Source: Achromobacter animicus (lineage in GTDB: Bacteria; Pseudomonadota; Gammaproteobacteria; Burkholderiales; Burkholderiaceae_B). From it: 64,000 nt of DNA. Positions 25,295 through 36,029 of this stretch are shown in pieces. How positions within the stretch are numbered: position 1 is the stretch's first letter; every line of letters starts with the position of its first letter. Made by a program: the position numbers and the translations under genes. Location: the NCBI RefSeq assembly GCF_902859585.1, contig NZ_CADIJM010000003.1:372001-436000 (forward strand). The letters are read 5' to 3'. The notes beneath the pieces are model-generated. The model searched no databases, was not told the origin of the DNA, and was given only the letters and a program-made list of their open reading frames with translations.

Positions 25295-25439
25295 GCCTTG
25301 TTCATCCGTATGCCCCCTTCGATCAAGCGTGAAGCGCGCCATTGCACCCGGCGGCGCGTCTCTCGCGCAAGACTTTACAGGAAGGCGGACGAACTGGGGA
25401 GCAGCGACCCATCCCCCTCACGTTCAGCCGCGCCAGGCA

Positions 25440-25474
25440 AAAAAAACGGCGCCTCGGATGAGGCGCCGCTTTTC
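25440..25474 (-). terminator. terminator after pnp
   Basis: Stem CGGCGCCTC / GAGGCGCCG (25447-25455 with 25460-25468), loop GGAT, with an A run on one side and CTTTT on the other, so it can act in both directions. It lies 24 bases past the pnp stop. Confidence 0.85.
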
Positions 25475-25492
25475 AATCAGGAGGCTGCAGGC

Positions 25493-27655
25493 TTATTCAG
25501 CTTGCGGTTCCGATTGGGGGGCAGCTTCGGGAGCGGTAGCGGCTTGCTGCTGCTCGATGCCACCGATTGCCTTGATGGACAGGCGCAGACGGCCCTTGTC
25601 GTCGGCCTCGATGACCTTGACGCGGACTTGCTGGCCGACCTTCAGCACATCGTTGATGTTCGCGATGCGGTAGTTGGCGATTTCGGAGATGTGCAGCAGA
25701 CCGTCGCGGCCCGGCAGCACTTGCACGATGGCGCCGAAGTCCAGCAGACGCAGGACCGAGCCTTCGTAGATCTGGCCCACTTCGACGTCGGCGGTCAGCT
25801 CGACGATGCGGCGCTGGGCTTCCTTGGCCTGCGCTTCGTCGACGCTGGCGATCACGATCGTGCCGTCGTCGGAGATGTCGATCTGCGTGCCGGTTTCTTC
25901 GGTCAGCGCGCGGATGGTGGCGCCGCCCTTGCCGATCACGTCACGGATCTTCTCGGGGTTGATCTTGATGGTCAGCATGCGCGGCGCGAACGCCGACAGC
26001 TCGCCGCGCGAACCGTCCAGGGCGTCCTTCATCTTGCCGAGGATGTGCAGACGGCCTTCGCGGGCCTGGTCCAGCGCAACCTGCATGATTTCCTTGGTGA
26101 TGCCCTGGATCTTGATGTCCATCTGCAGTGCGGTAACGCCGTTTTCGGTGCCCGCAACCTTGAAGTCCATGTCGCCCAGGTGATCTTCGTCGCCCAGGAT
26201 GTCCGTCAGCACGGCGAACTTGCCGCCGTCCAGGATCAGGCCCATGGCCACGCCGGCCACGTGATCCTTGATGGGCACGCCAGCGTCCATCATGGCGAGC
26301 GAGCCGCCGCAGACCGAGGCCATCGACGAGGAGCCGTTGGATTCGGTGATTTCCGACACGAGGCGGATCGTGTACTGGAAGTCTTCGGGGGCCGGCAGCA
26401 GCGGCACCAGCGAACGCTTGGCCAGACGGCCGTGGCCGATTTCGCGGCGCTTCGGCACACCGATGCGGCCGGTTTCGCCGGTGGCGAACGGAGGCATGTT
26501 GTAGTGCATCATGAAGCGGTCACGGTACTCGCCCATGAGCGCGTCGATGATCTGTTCGTCTTGCTTGGTGCCCAGCGTGGCCACGACCAGCGCCTGGGTT
26601 TCACCACGGGTGAACAGGGCGCTGCCGTGCGCGCGGGGCAGCACGCCCAGACGCACGCTGATCGGACGGACGGTGCGGGTGTCGCGGCCGTCGATGCGCG
26701 GTTCGCCGTTCAGGATCTGGCCACGGACGATGGCCGATTCCAGCGAGAACATGATGTTGTCGACCGTGACGGCGTCGGGAGCCGATTCGCCCTTTTCGGC
26801 AGCGGCGGCAGCCAGCTTGGCCGACACCTCGGCCGACACTTCACGCAGCTTGGCGGTGCGGGCCTGCTTTTCGCGGATCTGGTAGGCGGCGTTCAGGCCT
26901 TCCTGGGCGGCGGCGGTGACCGCGGCGATCAGGGCCTCATCCTTGGCGGGAGCCTGCCAATCCCAATCGGGCTTGCCAGCATCCTTCACGAGGTCGTGAA
27001 TGGCGTTGATGACGGTCTGCATTTGCTGGTGGCCATAGACCACGCCGCCCAACATGACTTCTTCGGACAGTTGGTCAGCTTCCGATTCGACCATGAGCAC
27101 GGCGTTTTCCGTACCGGCGACAACCAGGTTCAGCTTGGAGGACTTCAGTTCCGATGCGGTCGGGTTGATGGTGTATTGACCATCAATGTAACCCACGCGC
27201 GCGGCGCCGATCGGGCCATTGAACGGGATGCCCGAGATGGCCAGTGCGGCCGAGGCGCCGATCATGGCTGCGATGTCGGGATCGATTTCAGGATTGACCG
27301 ACAGCGTGTGCAGGACCACCTGGACTTCGTTGTAGAAGTCTTCGGGGAACAGCGGACGCAGCGGACGGTCGATCAGGCGCGACGTCAGCGTTTCCTTTTC
27401 GGAGGGCTTGCCTTCGCGCTTGAAGAACCCGCCCGGAATACGGCCGGCGGCGTAGGTCTTTTCGATGTAGTCGACGGTCAGCGGGAAGAACGTCTGACCC
27501 GGCTTGGCCTTCTTGGCAGCCACGACGGTGGCCAGGACGACGGTGTCCTCGATCGACACCACAACGGCGCCGGAGGCCTGGCGAGCGATCTCGCCAGTTT
27601 CCAGGACGACCGTGTGCTGGCCGTACTGGAACGATTTAGTCACTTTGTTGAACAT
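25493..27655 (-). CDS. pnp: polynucleotide phosphorylase
   Basis: 720 residues, the usual size. Two RNase PH domains are separated by an all-helical region. The start [32 protein letters not shown] is typical. The second core carries the catalytic region [22 protein letters not shown] domain ([16 protein letters not shown], about 560-580) and an S1 domain ([35 protein letters not shown]) follow. It degrades RNA 3'-5' using phosphate and is a degradosome partner. It is downstream of rpsO, as in most proteobacteria. A long hairpin between the two is a candidate RNase III site for autoregulation. Confidence 0.98.
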   Translation of the reverse strand: MFNKVTKSFQYGQHTVVLETGEIARQASGAVVVSIEDTVVLATVVAAKKAKPGQTFFPLTVDYIEKTYAAGRIPGGFFKREGKPSEKETLTSRLIDRPLRPLFPEDFYNEVQVVLHTLSVNPEIDPDIAAMIGASAALAISGIPFNGPIGAARVGYIDGQYTINPTASELKSSKLNLVVAGTENAVLMVESEADQLSEEVMLGGVVYGHQQMQTVINAIHDLVKDAGKPDWDWQAPAKDEALIAAVTAAAQEGLNAAYQIREKQARTAKLREVSAEVSAKLAAAAAEKGESAPDAVTVDNIMFSLESAIVRGQILNGEPRIDGRDTRTVRPISVRLGVLPRAHGSALFTRGETQALVVATLGTKQDEQIIDALMGEYRDRFMMHYNMPPFATGETGRIGVPKRREIGHGRLAKRSLVPLLPAPEDFQYTIRLVSEITESNGSSSMASVCGGSLAMMDAGVPIKDHVAGVAMGLILDGGKFAVLTDILGDEDHLGDMDFKVAGTENGVTALQMDIKIQGITKEIMQVALDQAREGRLHILGKMKDALDGSRGELSAFAPRMLTIKINPEKIRDVIGKGGATIRALTEETGTQIDISDDGTIVIASVDEAQAKEAQRRIVELTADVEVGQIYEGSVLRLLDFGAIVQVLPGRDGLLHISEIANYRIANINDVLKVGQQVRVKVIEADDKGRLRLSIKAIGGIEQQQAATAPEAAPQSEPQAE

Positions 27656-27679
27656 GACGATTATTCCTTACAAATGAAA

Positions 27680-27719
27680 AACCGTGGCCGCTGCGACATG
27701 CGTCGCACCGACCACGGTT
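27680..27719 (-). promoter_or_regulatory. hairpin between rpsO and pnp, candidate RNase III/terminator element
   Basis: A long near-perfect stem pairs AACCGTGG with CCACGGTT (27680-27687 with 27712-27719) outside TGCGAC / GTCGCA (27692-27697 with 27702-27707). It lies in the pnp leader. In E. coli a hairpin at this place is cut by RNase III and drives pnp autoregulation. A short T-rich stretch follows on the minus strand, so partial termination is also possible. Confidence 0.75.
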
Positions 27720-27745
27720 GCGTCATGGGGAGCCAGCCCCGTCGA

Positions 27746-28015
27746 TCACTTGCGCAGACCGAGTTTTTCGATCAGTGCGCGGTACGAATCGGGATTGCGG
27801 CCCTTGAGATAGTCGAGCAGCTTGCGGCGACGGCTGACCATACGCAGCAGACCGCGGCGCGAGTGATGATCCTTCATGTGTTCTTTGAAGTGACCGGTCA
27901 GCTCGTTGATACGGGCGGTGAGCAGAGCCACCTGAACTTCGGGGGAGCCGGTATCGCCCTGAGCGCGTTGGAATTGCGCAACGATATCGGATTTCTTGAT
28001 GTCAGCTACAGACAT
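27746..28015 (-). CDS. rpsO: 30S ribosomal protein S15
   Basis: 89 residues with the S15 signature: [57 protein letters not shown]. It binds 16S rRNA early in 30S assembly and, in E. coli, represses its own translation. The size is standard. It is first in the rpsO-pnp operon, with a TATAAT -10 about 220 bases upstream on the minus strand. Confidence 0.98.
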   Translation of the reverse strand: MSVADIKKSDIVAQFQRAQGDTGSPEVQVALLTARINELTGHFKEHMKDHHSRRGLLRMVSRRRKLLDYLKGRNPDSYRALIEKLGLRK

Positions 28016-28329
28016 TGATGACCTCTTCGGACATGCGACAGGGCCGAGGCGCCCTGACGTGGTTTGGAAAATTTTGCGCGAGCCAGGCTTGAATTCGCTT
28101 TCTCACTGCTGCCATTGGCGGGATCGGGCAGGACCGGCACATGAGGCTTGGCGCCATGTTGCGGGTACTGCGACAAGCCGCCGGCGGCTGGCGCAAAGGA
28201 TCTTGCAGAATCAATACATTTGATAAAGCTCGGCGATTATAGCTGATTCGCTAGAATTACCCCAGCAAGAAGACCGGGCCCGCCGCGAGGGCCGGCCAAG
28301 CCGCAGTGCGCACCCGAAGGAGCATGGAC
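28016..28329. other. gene-free divergent promoter region of rpsO and an SmpA-like gene
   Basis: No gene seen. On the minus strand a consensus TATAAT (28236-28241) gives rpsO a leader of about 215 nt. That is long enough for a structured regulatory leader, though I could not define one by eye. The plus-strand gene must also start here. Confidence 0.5.
28236..28241 (-). promoter_or_regulatory. -10 element (TATAAT) of the rpsO-pnp operon
   Basis: Perfect TATAAT on the minus strand in the AT-rich part of the divergent gap. The -35 at 17 bp is poor (TGGGGT); a TTGCTG lies 21 bp away. Consensus match only. Confidence 0.45.
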
Positions 28330-28848
28330 ATGATCAGCTTATACAGAACGGCCCGCGTGACCCTGGCCTCGATCGCACTGGCCGGACTGGCCGCCTGCGC
28401 CAACATGACCGAGGTGCCGCCCGGCACCCCGCTTTCGCAAGTTCAGGCGCAGTTCGGCGCGCCCAACTTCGAATGTCCCCAGGCCAATGGCGGCCGCCGG
28501 GTGATCTGGACGCAGCAGCCCATGGGCCAGTACGCCTGGGGCGCGAACGTCGGCCCCGATGGCCGGGTCGACCGGGTGATGCCGCTTCTGACCGACGCGC
28601 ACTTCAAAGTGCTGGAGACCGGAGATTGGGGGCCGGATCGGGTGCGCTGCGAGTTCGGCCCGCCAGCTCGTATCGAACAGGCTGGCCTGGGCGAAAAGCG
28701 CGAGGTCGTGTGGTCGTATCGCTATAAGGAAAACAGCGTCTGGAATTCCCTGATGTACGTGTACATGAGCCGCGACGGCAGCAAGGTCACCCACTTCCAT
28801 CCCGGACCGGACCCCATGTACGACGACGACCGGTTCAACTTCTGGTAG
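28330..28848 (+). CDS. SmpA/OmlA-like outer-membrane lipoprotein
   Basis: 172 residues from ATG 28330 (MISLYRTARVTLASIALAGLAAC). The AAGGAG site is correctly spaced for this ATG rather than the one two codons earlier. The lipobox is LAAC at about residue 23. The mature part starts ANMTEVPPGTPLSQVQAQFGAPNFEC, the BamE/SmpA-style helix-turn with G-x-P-L-V pattern. A second similar segment (WGPDRVRCEFGPPARIEQ) suggests a tandem BamE-like fold. It ends at a strong bidirectional terminator. A cell-envelope role is inferred from fold and lipidation. Confidence 0.8.
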   Translation: MISLYRTARVTLASIALAGLAACANMTEVPPGTPLSQVQAQFGAPNFECPQANGGRRVIWTQQPMGQYAWGANVGPDGRVDRVMPLLTDAHFKVLETGDWGPDRVRCEFGPPARIEQAGLGEKREVVWSYRYKENSVWNSLMYVYMSRDGSKVTHFHPGPDPMYDDDRFNFW

Positions 28849-28861
28849 CACCACCCGGAAC

Positions 28862-28897
28862 AAAAAACCCGCCAATCTTTGCGATGGCGGGTTTTTT
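28862..28897 (+). terminator. bidirectional terminator between the SmpA-like gene and pssA
   Basis: Stem AACCCGCCA / TGGCGGGTT (28866-28874 with 28885-28893), flanked by A6 and T6 runs. It serves the plus-strand lipoprotein gene and the converging pssA. Confidence 0.9.
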
Positions 28898-28915
28898 GTT
28901 GGCGGCGTCTGGACG

Positions 28916-29689
28916 TCAGGACGAATGACCGCGGCGCTCCTGCTGCAGGCGGCGCACCTTGTTCCAGCGCCACAGCCAGGTGACCCAGCCCGACAGGCCG
29001 TACAGCACGAACAGGCCGAACAGGACAACGGGAGGATCGCTGGACACGAACACGAACACCGCAACGACAAGCAGGATGCCCCAGAACGGCACGCTGCGGC
29101 CCAGGGCGAAGCTCTTGCCACTGAAGAACGGCGCGTTCGACACCATGGTGATGCCGGCGTACATGGTCAGCGTGAACGCCACCCAGGCCATCAGGCTGTC
29201 ATGGATGGGCAGTTTGTTGTCCACGGCCAGCCAGACGAAACCCGCCACCAGCGCAGCTGCGGCCGGGCTGGGCAATCCCTGGAAGAAACGTTTGTCCACG
29301 ACGGCGATATTGGTGTTGAAACGCGCCAGCCGCAACGCCGCGCCGGACACGTAGACGAAGGCCGCCAGCCAGCCCCAGCGGCCCAGGTCGTTCAGGATCC
29401 ATTCATACATGACCAGCGCCGGCGCCACACCGAACGACGTCATGTCGGACAGTGAGTCGTATTGCTCGCCAAATGCGGACTGCGTGTTGGTCAGACGGGC
29501 CACCCGGCCGTCCATGCCGTCCAGCACCATGGCGACAAAAATGGCGATGGCGGCGACTTCGAAGCGGTCGTTCATGGCCTGCACAACGGCGTAGAACCCG
29601 GCAAACAAAGCGGCGGTGGTGAACGCGTTGGGGAGCAGGTAAATGCTCCGGTGGCGGTTCTCGGAATCGCGCATGGAAAAATTGGGCAT
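28916..29689 (-). CDS. pssA: CDP-diacylglycerol-serine O-phosphatidyltransferase
   Basis: 257 residues with about six to seven membrane segments. The CDP-alcohol phosphotransferase signature reads DGMDGRVARLTNTQSAFGEQ followed by YDSLSD, giving the required D-G-AR-G-D-D spacing. It makes phosphatidylserine, the precursor of phosphatidylethanolamine, at the inner membrane. It lies downstream of ilvC on the same strand, an order known in betaproteobacteria where psd often sits between them. Here psd is absent from the gap. Confidence 0.94.
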   Translation of the reverse strand: MPNFSMRDSENRHRSIYLLPNAFTTAALFAGFYAVVQAMNDRFEVAAIAIFVAMVLDGMDGRVARLTNTQSAFGEQYDSLSDMTSFGVAPALVMYEWILNDLGRWGWLAAFVYVSGAALRLARFNTNIAVVDKRFFQGLPSPAAAALVAGFVWLAVDNKLPIHDSLMAWVAFTLTMYAGITMVSNAPFFSGKSFALGRSVPFWGILLVVAVFVFVSSDPPVVLFGLFVLYGLSGWVTWLWRWNKVRRLQQERRGHSS

Positions 29690-29821
29690 GGTCTCAATAA
29701 CTTACGACGGACTTTGAAAGGTTAACCTATCTGGCCCTGCTTGCGGGCTACAGCAAGGATCATGCCCGGCCCCATTTGGCGCCAAAGCGCCCAAATGGCT
29801 GCGAAAAGGCCAAAAAATAAG

Positions 29822-29856
29822 AAAAAAGCGGCATGCCCATGAAAGGCATGCCGCTT
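29822..29856 (-). terminator. terminator of ilvBHC
   Basis: Perfect 12-bp stem AAGCGGCATGCC / GGCATGCCGCTT (29826-29837 with 29845-29856), followed by a T run on the minus strand. It lies 41 bases past the ilvC stop. A second hairpin (CCATTTGG / CCAAATGG, 29772-29798) without T tract lies between it and pssA. Confidence 0.9.
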
Positions 29857-29897
29857 CGATCCTGACGGGCGGGGCCGCGCCCCGCCTGCCGTGGGGA

Positions 29898-30953
<1,056 letters not shown>

Positions 30954-30987
30954 TCAGATGTAGGGTGAGGCAGGCCTGGAAGGCCGG

Positions 30988-31479
30988 TCAAATCTTCAAA
31001 ATCCGTTCACCGCGTCCGATGCCGGACACGCCGGTGCGCACGGTTTCAAGGATGGCACTGCGGTCCAGGGCCTCGAGGAAGGCCTGTACTTTTTCCTGCA
31101 CCCCGGTCAATTCGATGGTGTAGGACTTGTCGGTGACGTCGATGATGCGGCCGCGGAAGATGTCCGCCATGCGCTTCATTTCCTCGCGTTCCTTGCCGAC
31201 GGCGCGCACCTTCACGAGCATCAGCTCGCGCTCGATGTGGGCGCCTTCGGTCAGGTCCACCACCTTCACGACATCGACCAGGCGGTTCAAATGCTTGGTG
31301 ATCTGTTCGATGACCTCGTCCGAACCGGTCGTGACGATGGTCATGCGCGACAGCGTGGAATCCTCGGTGGGCGCCACGGTCAGGGTTTCGATGTTGTAGC
31401 CCCGCGCCGAAAACAGGCCCACCACGCGCGACAGCGCGCCGGGTTCGTTTTCGAGGAGGACGGAAATCACGTGCTTCAT
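30988..31479 (-). CDS. ilvH: acetolactate synthase small (regulatory) subunit
   Basis: 163 residues. The N-terminal ACT domain (MKHVISVLLENEPGALSRVVGLFSARGYNIETLTV) binds valine for feedback inhibition, and the C-terminal domain ends GVSGIGRGERILKI. It activates and regulates the IlvB catalytic subunit. It starts 12 bases after ilvB, so the two are co-translated. Confidence 0.97.
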   Translation of the reverse strand: MKHVISVLLENEPGALSRVVGLFSARGYNIETLTVAPTEDSTLSRMTIVTTGSDEVIEQITKHLNRLVDVVKVVDLTEGAHIERELMLVKVRAVGKEREEMKRMADIFRGRIIDVTDKSYTIELTGVQEKVQAFLEALDRSAILETVRTGVSGIGRGERILKI

Positions 31480-31491
31480 TGCGGGGCCTCC

Positions 31492-33207
31492 TTACAGGTC
31501 TTCAGAGCCGAGCAGCATTTCAGTCAGCCCGCGGCCGGCCTTGACCATCGGCCACACGTTTTCGGTGCGGTCGGTGATGAAGTCCAGGAAGACCAGGCGC
31601 TCCTTGTGCTTGCCGAACGCTTCGCGCAGCGCCGGTTCGACGTCGGCGGGACGCTCGATGCGCAGGCCCACGTGGCCATAGGCTTCGGCGACCTTGACGA
31701 AATCGGGCAGCGAATCCATGTACGACTCGGAATAGCGCGAGCCGTAGTCGATCTGCTGCCACTGGCGCACCATGCCCAGGAACCGGTTGTTCAGGCAGAC
31801 GATCTTGGGCGTCAGGCGGTACTGGTGGCAGGTCGACAGTTCCTGGATGTTCATCTGGATCGAGGCCTCGCCGGTGATCACGGCGATGTCCTTGCCCGGA
31901 TTGGCCATCTGCACGCCCATGGCGTACGGCAGGCCCACACCCATGGTGCCCAGGCCGCCGGAGTTGATCCAGCGGCGCGGCTTGTCGAACTTGTAGTACT
32001 GGGCGGCCCACATCTGGTGCTGACCGACGTCCGAGGTGACGAAGGCGTCGCCGCCGGTCACTTCCCAGAGCTTTTCCACCACGTACTGCGGCTTGATGAC
32101 CTCGTCCGAGTTGGCGAACTTCAGGCATTCCTTGCCGCGCCACGTCTCGACCTGGTCCCACCATTTGGCGAGCGAGGCCGGCTTGTGCTCGGCGGCGGCG
32201 ATCTCGAACTGCGCGCTGAGATCGGCCAGAACGTCCTTGACGTTGCCCACGATCGGGACATCCACGCGCACGCGCTTGGAGATCGACGAGGGATCGATGT
32301 CGATATGGATGATCTTGCGGGCGTTCTGCGCAAAGTGCTTGGGATTACCGATCACGCGGTCATCGAAGCGGGCGCCGATGGCAAGCAGCACGTCGCAGTG
32401 CTGCATGGCCATGTTGGCCTCGTACGTGCCGTGCATGCCGGGCATGCCCACGAACTGGCCGCTGCTGGCCGGGAAGCCGCCCAGACCCATCAGGGTGCTG
32501 GTGCAAGGCGCGCCCAGTTGCGTCACGAGCTTGTTGAGCTCGGGCGCGGCGTTCGACAGGATGACGCCGCCGCCCGTGTAGATCATAGGGCGCTCGGCGG
32601 CCAGCAGCATCTGCACGGCCTTCTTGATTTGTCCCTGGTGGCCCTTGTTGACGGGCGCGTAGGAACGCATCGAGATCTCGCCCTTGGGCGGCACGTACTT
32701 GCACTGCGCGACGGTGATGTCCTTGGGGATATCCACCAGCACCGGACCGGGACGGCCCGTGCGCGCAATATAGAACGCGCGGCGCATGGTTTCGGCCAGG
32801 TCCTTCACGTCGCGCACAAGGAAGTTGTGCTTGACGCAGGGACGCGTGATGCCGACGGTGTCGCATTCCTGGAAAGCGTCTTCGCCAATGGCTGCAGTGG
32901 GCACCTGCCCGCTGATGATGACCATCGGGATGGAGTCCATGTAGGCGGTGGCAATGCCGGTGACGGCATTGGTCACGCCCGGACCGCTGGTCACGATGCA
33001 GACGCCGACCTTTTGCGACGAGCGCGAGTAGGCATCGGCCGCGTGCACGGCAGCTTGCTCGTGACGAACCAGGATATGCTGGAATTTGTCTTGCTTGAAG
33101 ATTGCGTCGTAGATGTAGAGCACCGCGCCGCCAGGGTAGCCGAAAACGTGTTCCACGCCTTCATCGGCCAGGCAGCGCACGACGATATCGGCGCCATTCA
33201 TTTCCAT
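31492..33207 (-). CDS. ilvB: acetolactate synthase large (catalytic) subunit
   Basis: 571 residues from ATG 33207, with AAAGGAA seven bases upstream. Domains in order are a ThDP-binding pyrimidine domain (FGYPGGAVLYIYDA; catalytic Glu in RHEQAAVHAADAYSR), a central domain, and a pyrophosphate domain with GEASIQMNIQELSTCHQ. The C-terminus ends GRGLTEMLLGSEDL. It condenses pyruvate with pyruvate or 2-oxobutanoate. A longer reading upstream is not credible because it lacks family sequence. It heads the ilvBHC operon, divergent from a FUSC transporter. Confidence 0.97.
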   Translation of the reverse strand: MEMNGADIVVRCLADEGVEHVFGYPGGAVLYIYDAIFKQDKFQHILVRHEQAAVHAADAYSRSSQKVGVCIVTSGPGVTNAVTGIATAYMDSIPMVIISGQVPTAAIGEDAFQECDTVGITRPCVKHNFLVRDVKDLAETMRRAFYIARTGRPGPVLVDIPKDITVAQCKYVPPKGEISMRSYAPVNKGHQGQIKKAVQMLLAAERPMIYTGGGVILSNAAPELNKLVTQLGAPCTSTLMGLGGFPASSGQFVGMPGMHGTYEANMAMQHCDVLLAIGARFDDRVIGNPKHFAQNARKIIHIDIDPSSISKRVRVDVPIVGNVKDVLADLSAQFEIAAAEHKPASLAKWWDQVETWRGKECLKFANSDEVIKPQYVVEKLWEVTGGDAFVTSDVGQHQMWAAQYYKFDKPRRWINSGGLGTMGVGLPYAMGVQMANPGKDIAVITGEASIQMNIQELSTCHQYRLTPKIVCLNNRFLGMVRQWQQIDYGSRYSESYMDSLPDFVKVAEAYGHVGLRIERPADVEPALREAFGKHKERLVFLDFITDRTENVWPMVKAGRGLTEMLLGSEDL

Positions 33208-33678
33208 GTTGTAGTTCCTTTCAAAACCGGCCCTGCAACCCTGACTGCTGCGCGCCCGGATACGGCGGCAACTGAACCCATACCGGTTACGACAACATGA
33301 TCCGGCGCTTAGCGGCTCACGGAGCCACGCCACCCGGACACCTTGCCGACCCGGCACACGCTCGACAGAACGCAGTGCAAACGCCCCTGGGGGACGCTGG
33401 AGGTCGAAATGGAAGCCTTGGCAACACACGCTTGTGGCGCGGCCAACGGCAGGTGAGACTTGCTGCACAACGGCTGGGATGTGACCCTGGCCGTTCGCAT
33501 CAACGCTCCGGTATCGGATAGGCAGACCGAAGCAAGTGGAGCAATTTACCGCGTTGCGTCAAAGGTGGCAAATCGGCTTTTGCCGACCGTTGCGTGGAAG
33601 GTTCGGTCACTATCCGGCCCCAAAACGCGCGATGCCCTCTCTATACTTGTTGCGTCGTCCAGAACCGAGCCGCCGCCC
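33208..33678. other. gene-free divergent region between ilvB and a FUSC transporter
   Basis: No convincing gene. It holds the promoters of ilvB (minus) and the FUSC gene (plus). I looked for an attenuator: a 27-codon frame moderately rich in Val/Ala (33281-33198, minus) exists but lacks a ribosome site and terminator pair. A small hairpin CGGC-TTTT-GCCG occurs near 33575. Confidence 0.5.
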
Positions 33679-35904
33679 ATGGATTTACGCATTGCCAGCA
33701 TTCGCCGCTTTCTCTATAGCCACTACTTCTTCGGAGGGGTGCGCCAGGGGGTCGGCATGCTGTTGCCCGTGCTGGTGCTGGGCGGCCTATTCGGCAATTA
33801 CACGACCGGGCTGGTGGCGACCTTCGGCGCGCAATGCCTGGCCATCATCGACCAGCCGGGCGGTCCGCAGCGGCACCGCACCAACGAAATGCTGGGCGGC
33901 GCGGCGCTGGGCACGATCACCGTCATCATCACGGGGCTGGCGTCCTCGCATCCGGTGCTGATCTGGCTGGCCGTCATTGCGCAATGCTTCGTCTATTCGA
34001 TGTTCACCGTGTTCGGCAAGCGCGGCGGCCTGATCGGCTTTGCGGGCCTTCTGCTGATGACGCTGACCATGCACTCGCCGCTGGCGCCGCAAGAAGTGCT
34101 GGCCCATGCCGCCGCCACGCTGGGCGGCGCGCTGTTCTATGTGGCGTTCAGCCTGGGGTTTTCGCGCCTGTTCTGGCTGCGTGAAGAGCAACAGGCCATG
34201 TCCGTCGCGCTGTTTGCCACCGCCGACTACGTGGCCGCGCGCGCAAACTTCTACGACGAAACCGCCGATCTGGACGAGGCCTACCGAAACCTGATCCAAC
34301 GCCAGTCCGTCATGACCGAAAAGCACCAGGCGGCCCGCGATATGGTGCTGCGCGCCCTGCCCCGCGGCAAAGGCCTGGGCGACCGCCAGCGCGTGATGAT
34401 CTGGAACATGTTCGTGGACATGCTGCAGTTGCTGGACACGCTGGTTGCCACGCATACCGACTACGCCGCGCTGCGCCGCACGCTGGCCGGCAACGACTGC
34501 CTGATGTTCATGCGCGACGCGCTGGTGAAGATGTCGCTGGAACTGAACCGCATCGCGCTGGACGTGTCGCGCGGTCGCAAGGTGCAATACCGAAGCAGCG
34601 CCAAGGCGGAGCTACGCGCCATCGAGTACGAGATCGAGCAACTCAAGCAGCAAGGCCTGGGCGAACGCGACCCGGAGATGCTGGCGCTGATAGTGCAGGT
34701 GCTGCGGCGCCTGCGCAATTCGGCGCGCATCGTGGACCGGCTGGCCGATCACACGGCGGCCTCGCCCGACGCCAAGCCCACCGACGTGCTGCGCATCAAC
34801 AAGTCGCTGACGCGGTTCATTTCGCGCCAGGAATTCCGCTTTGGCCTCTTGACCAGCAACCTGCGGCTGGATTCCCCGCACTTCCGCTATGCGCTGCGCG
34901 TGACGGCCGCTGCCGCGATCGCCATGACGCTGGCCAGCCGCTGGCTATCGCCCGAGTTCTCGGCGCACAACTACTGGATCATGCTGACCATCGTCATCAT
35001 CATGAAGCCTGGCTTTGCGCTGACGCGCCAGCGCAATGGCTGGCGGCTGATGGGCACCCTGATCGGCTGCATCGCCGCGCTGCTGCTGTTCAACGTGACC
35101 GACGAGCCCAGCGTCCTGTTCGCCGTCCTGCTGGGCGCCTGCATCATGGGCAACAGTATGGTGCAGCTCAACTACATGGCCAGCGCTATTTTCAATACGC
35201 TATTCGTGGTGCTGGTGTTCCATTTCGTGTCGCCGGGCACGGTGTCCATGTCGGTGATCGGCGAACGCGCCATCGACACGCTGCTGGGCTGCGCGCTGGC
35301 GCTGGTCTGCAGCTACATCCTGCCGTGGTGGGAGGCGCGTTACCTGAAGCCGCTGGCTTCGGCCGCGACCCGCGCCAACCGCGAGTATCTGCTGGCCGGC
35401 CTGCGCTACGTCGAAGCCATGCAGGCGCACGGCGCGCCCGTGGGTGCGGCAGCCACCGACACGCCCGCCGTCACCGACGCCGACCTGGCCTGGCGCCTGG
35501 CGCGCAAGAACGTGCACATCGCCTTCAGCAATTTCGCCGAGGCGTTCTACCGCATGATGAGCGAGCCCAAGTCGCATCAAGTGGACGTGCCGGAGCTGAA
35601 CAATCTGTTGATCCAGAACCACGTGCTGGCCTCGCAAATTACCGCGGCAATTCCGATTCTGGCGGCGCTGCCCGCCACGCCCGAGCCGGTCCGGCAGGCG
35701 CTGGACGGCATGACCGTGCTGCTGGATGAAAACAGCCCGCGCGTGCCGCTGGACCTGCCCACGCAATTCGACACTGCGGGCGATCAGGCTGCGCTGGTCT
35801 ATCCCGTGAAGCAGATGCTCAAGGCCACGCACATGATCCGCCAGGAACTGCAGGCGCTGGCCGATCCGCTGCATGCGCCGCCGGTGGCGGCCGCGGCGTC
35901 GTAA
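33679..35904 (+). CDS. FUSC/YccS-type inner membrane protein
   Basis: 741 residues from ATG 33679. The N-terminal half has about six membrane segments (VGMLLPVLVLGGLF, AALGTITVIITGLA, LIWLAVIAQCFVYSMF, LLLMTLTMHSPLA). A large soluble region follows, then a second membrane bundle starting near 400 (YALRVTAAAAIAMTLA) with NYWIMLTIVIIMKPGFALTRQRNGWRLMGTLIGC, the FUSC-family motif. Such proteins are proposed aromatic-acid or toxic-compound exporters, usually paired with periplasmic adaptor genes; none are adjacent. It ends in a bidirectional terminator. The substrate is unknown. Confidence 0.88.
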   Translation: MDLRIASIRRFLYSHYFFGGVRQGVGMLLPVLVLGGLFGNYTTGLVATFGAQCLAIIDQPGGPQRHRTNEMLGGAALGTITVIITGLASSHPVLIWLAVIAQCFVYSMFTVFGKRGGLIGFAGLLLMTLTMHSPLAPQEVLAHAAATLGGALFYVAFSLGFSRLFWLREEQQAMSVALFATADYVAARANFYDETADLDEAYRNLIQRQSVMTEKHQAARDMVLRALPRGKGLGDRQRVMIWNMFVDMLQLLDTLVATHTDYAALRRTLAGNDCLMFMRDALVKMSLELNRIALDVSRGRKVQYRSSAKAELRAIEYEIEQLKQQGLGERDPEMLALIVQVLRRLRNSARIVDRLADHTAASPDAKPTDVLRINKSLTRFISRQEFRFGLLTSNLRLDSPHFRYALRVTAAAAIAMTLASRWLSPEFSAHNYWIMLTIVIIMKPGFALTRQRNGWRLMGTLIGCIAALLLFNVTDEPSVLFAVLLGACIMGNSMVQLNYMASAIFNTLFVVLVFHFVSPGTVSMSVIGERAIDTLLGCALALVCSYILPWWEARYLKPLASAATRANREYLLAGLRYVEAMQAHGAPVGAAATDTPAVTDADLAWRLARKNVHIAFSNFAEAFYRMMSEPKSHQVDVPELNNLLIQNHVLASQITAAIPILAALPATPEPVRQALDGMTVLLDENSPRVPLDLPTQFDTAGDQAALVYPVKQMLKATHMIRQELQALADPLHAPPVAAAAS

Positions 35905-35929
35905 GCCGCCGTCCGTCGATTCGACGGGC

Positions 35930-35973
35930 AAAAAAAATGCCAGCCTGGCGGAGATGCCAGGCCGGCATTTTTT
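35930..35973 (+). terminator. bidirectional terminator after the FUSC gene
   Basis: Stem ATGCCAGCCTGGC / GCCAGGCCGGCAT (35937-35949 with 35956-35968; one mismatch), with A7 before and T6 after. Confidence 0.88.
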
Positions 35974-35995
35974 GTGAAAGGGCGAGGTCCCAACC

Positions 35996-36010
35996 AGGTG
36001 TCTGACACCT
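35996..36010. repeat. short palindrome AGGTGTCTGACACCT
   Basis: 15-bp perfect inverted repeat with a single central base, AGGTGTC-T-GACACCT. It lies between the FUSC terminator and the yaaA stop. I recall similar GGTGTC/GACACC palindromes scattered near gene ends in related genomes. Only one copy was noticed in this window. Confidence 0.6.
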
Positions 36011-36029
36011 TCCCCCGCCGCCGACTTCG

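Noticed and set aside
24323-28018. 1231-codon plus-strand frame over pnp and rpsO.
   Set aside because: Pure antisense of well-conserved genes, with no family motif of its own.
33198-33281. Possible ilv leader peptide (27 codons, moderately Val/Ala-rich) before ilvB on the minus strand.
   Set aside because: No ribosome site, no consecutive Val/Leu/Ile codons and no terminator/antiterminator pair between it and ilvB; the frame simply overlaps the ilvB start.
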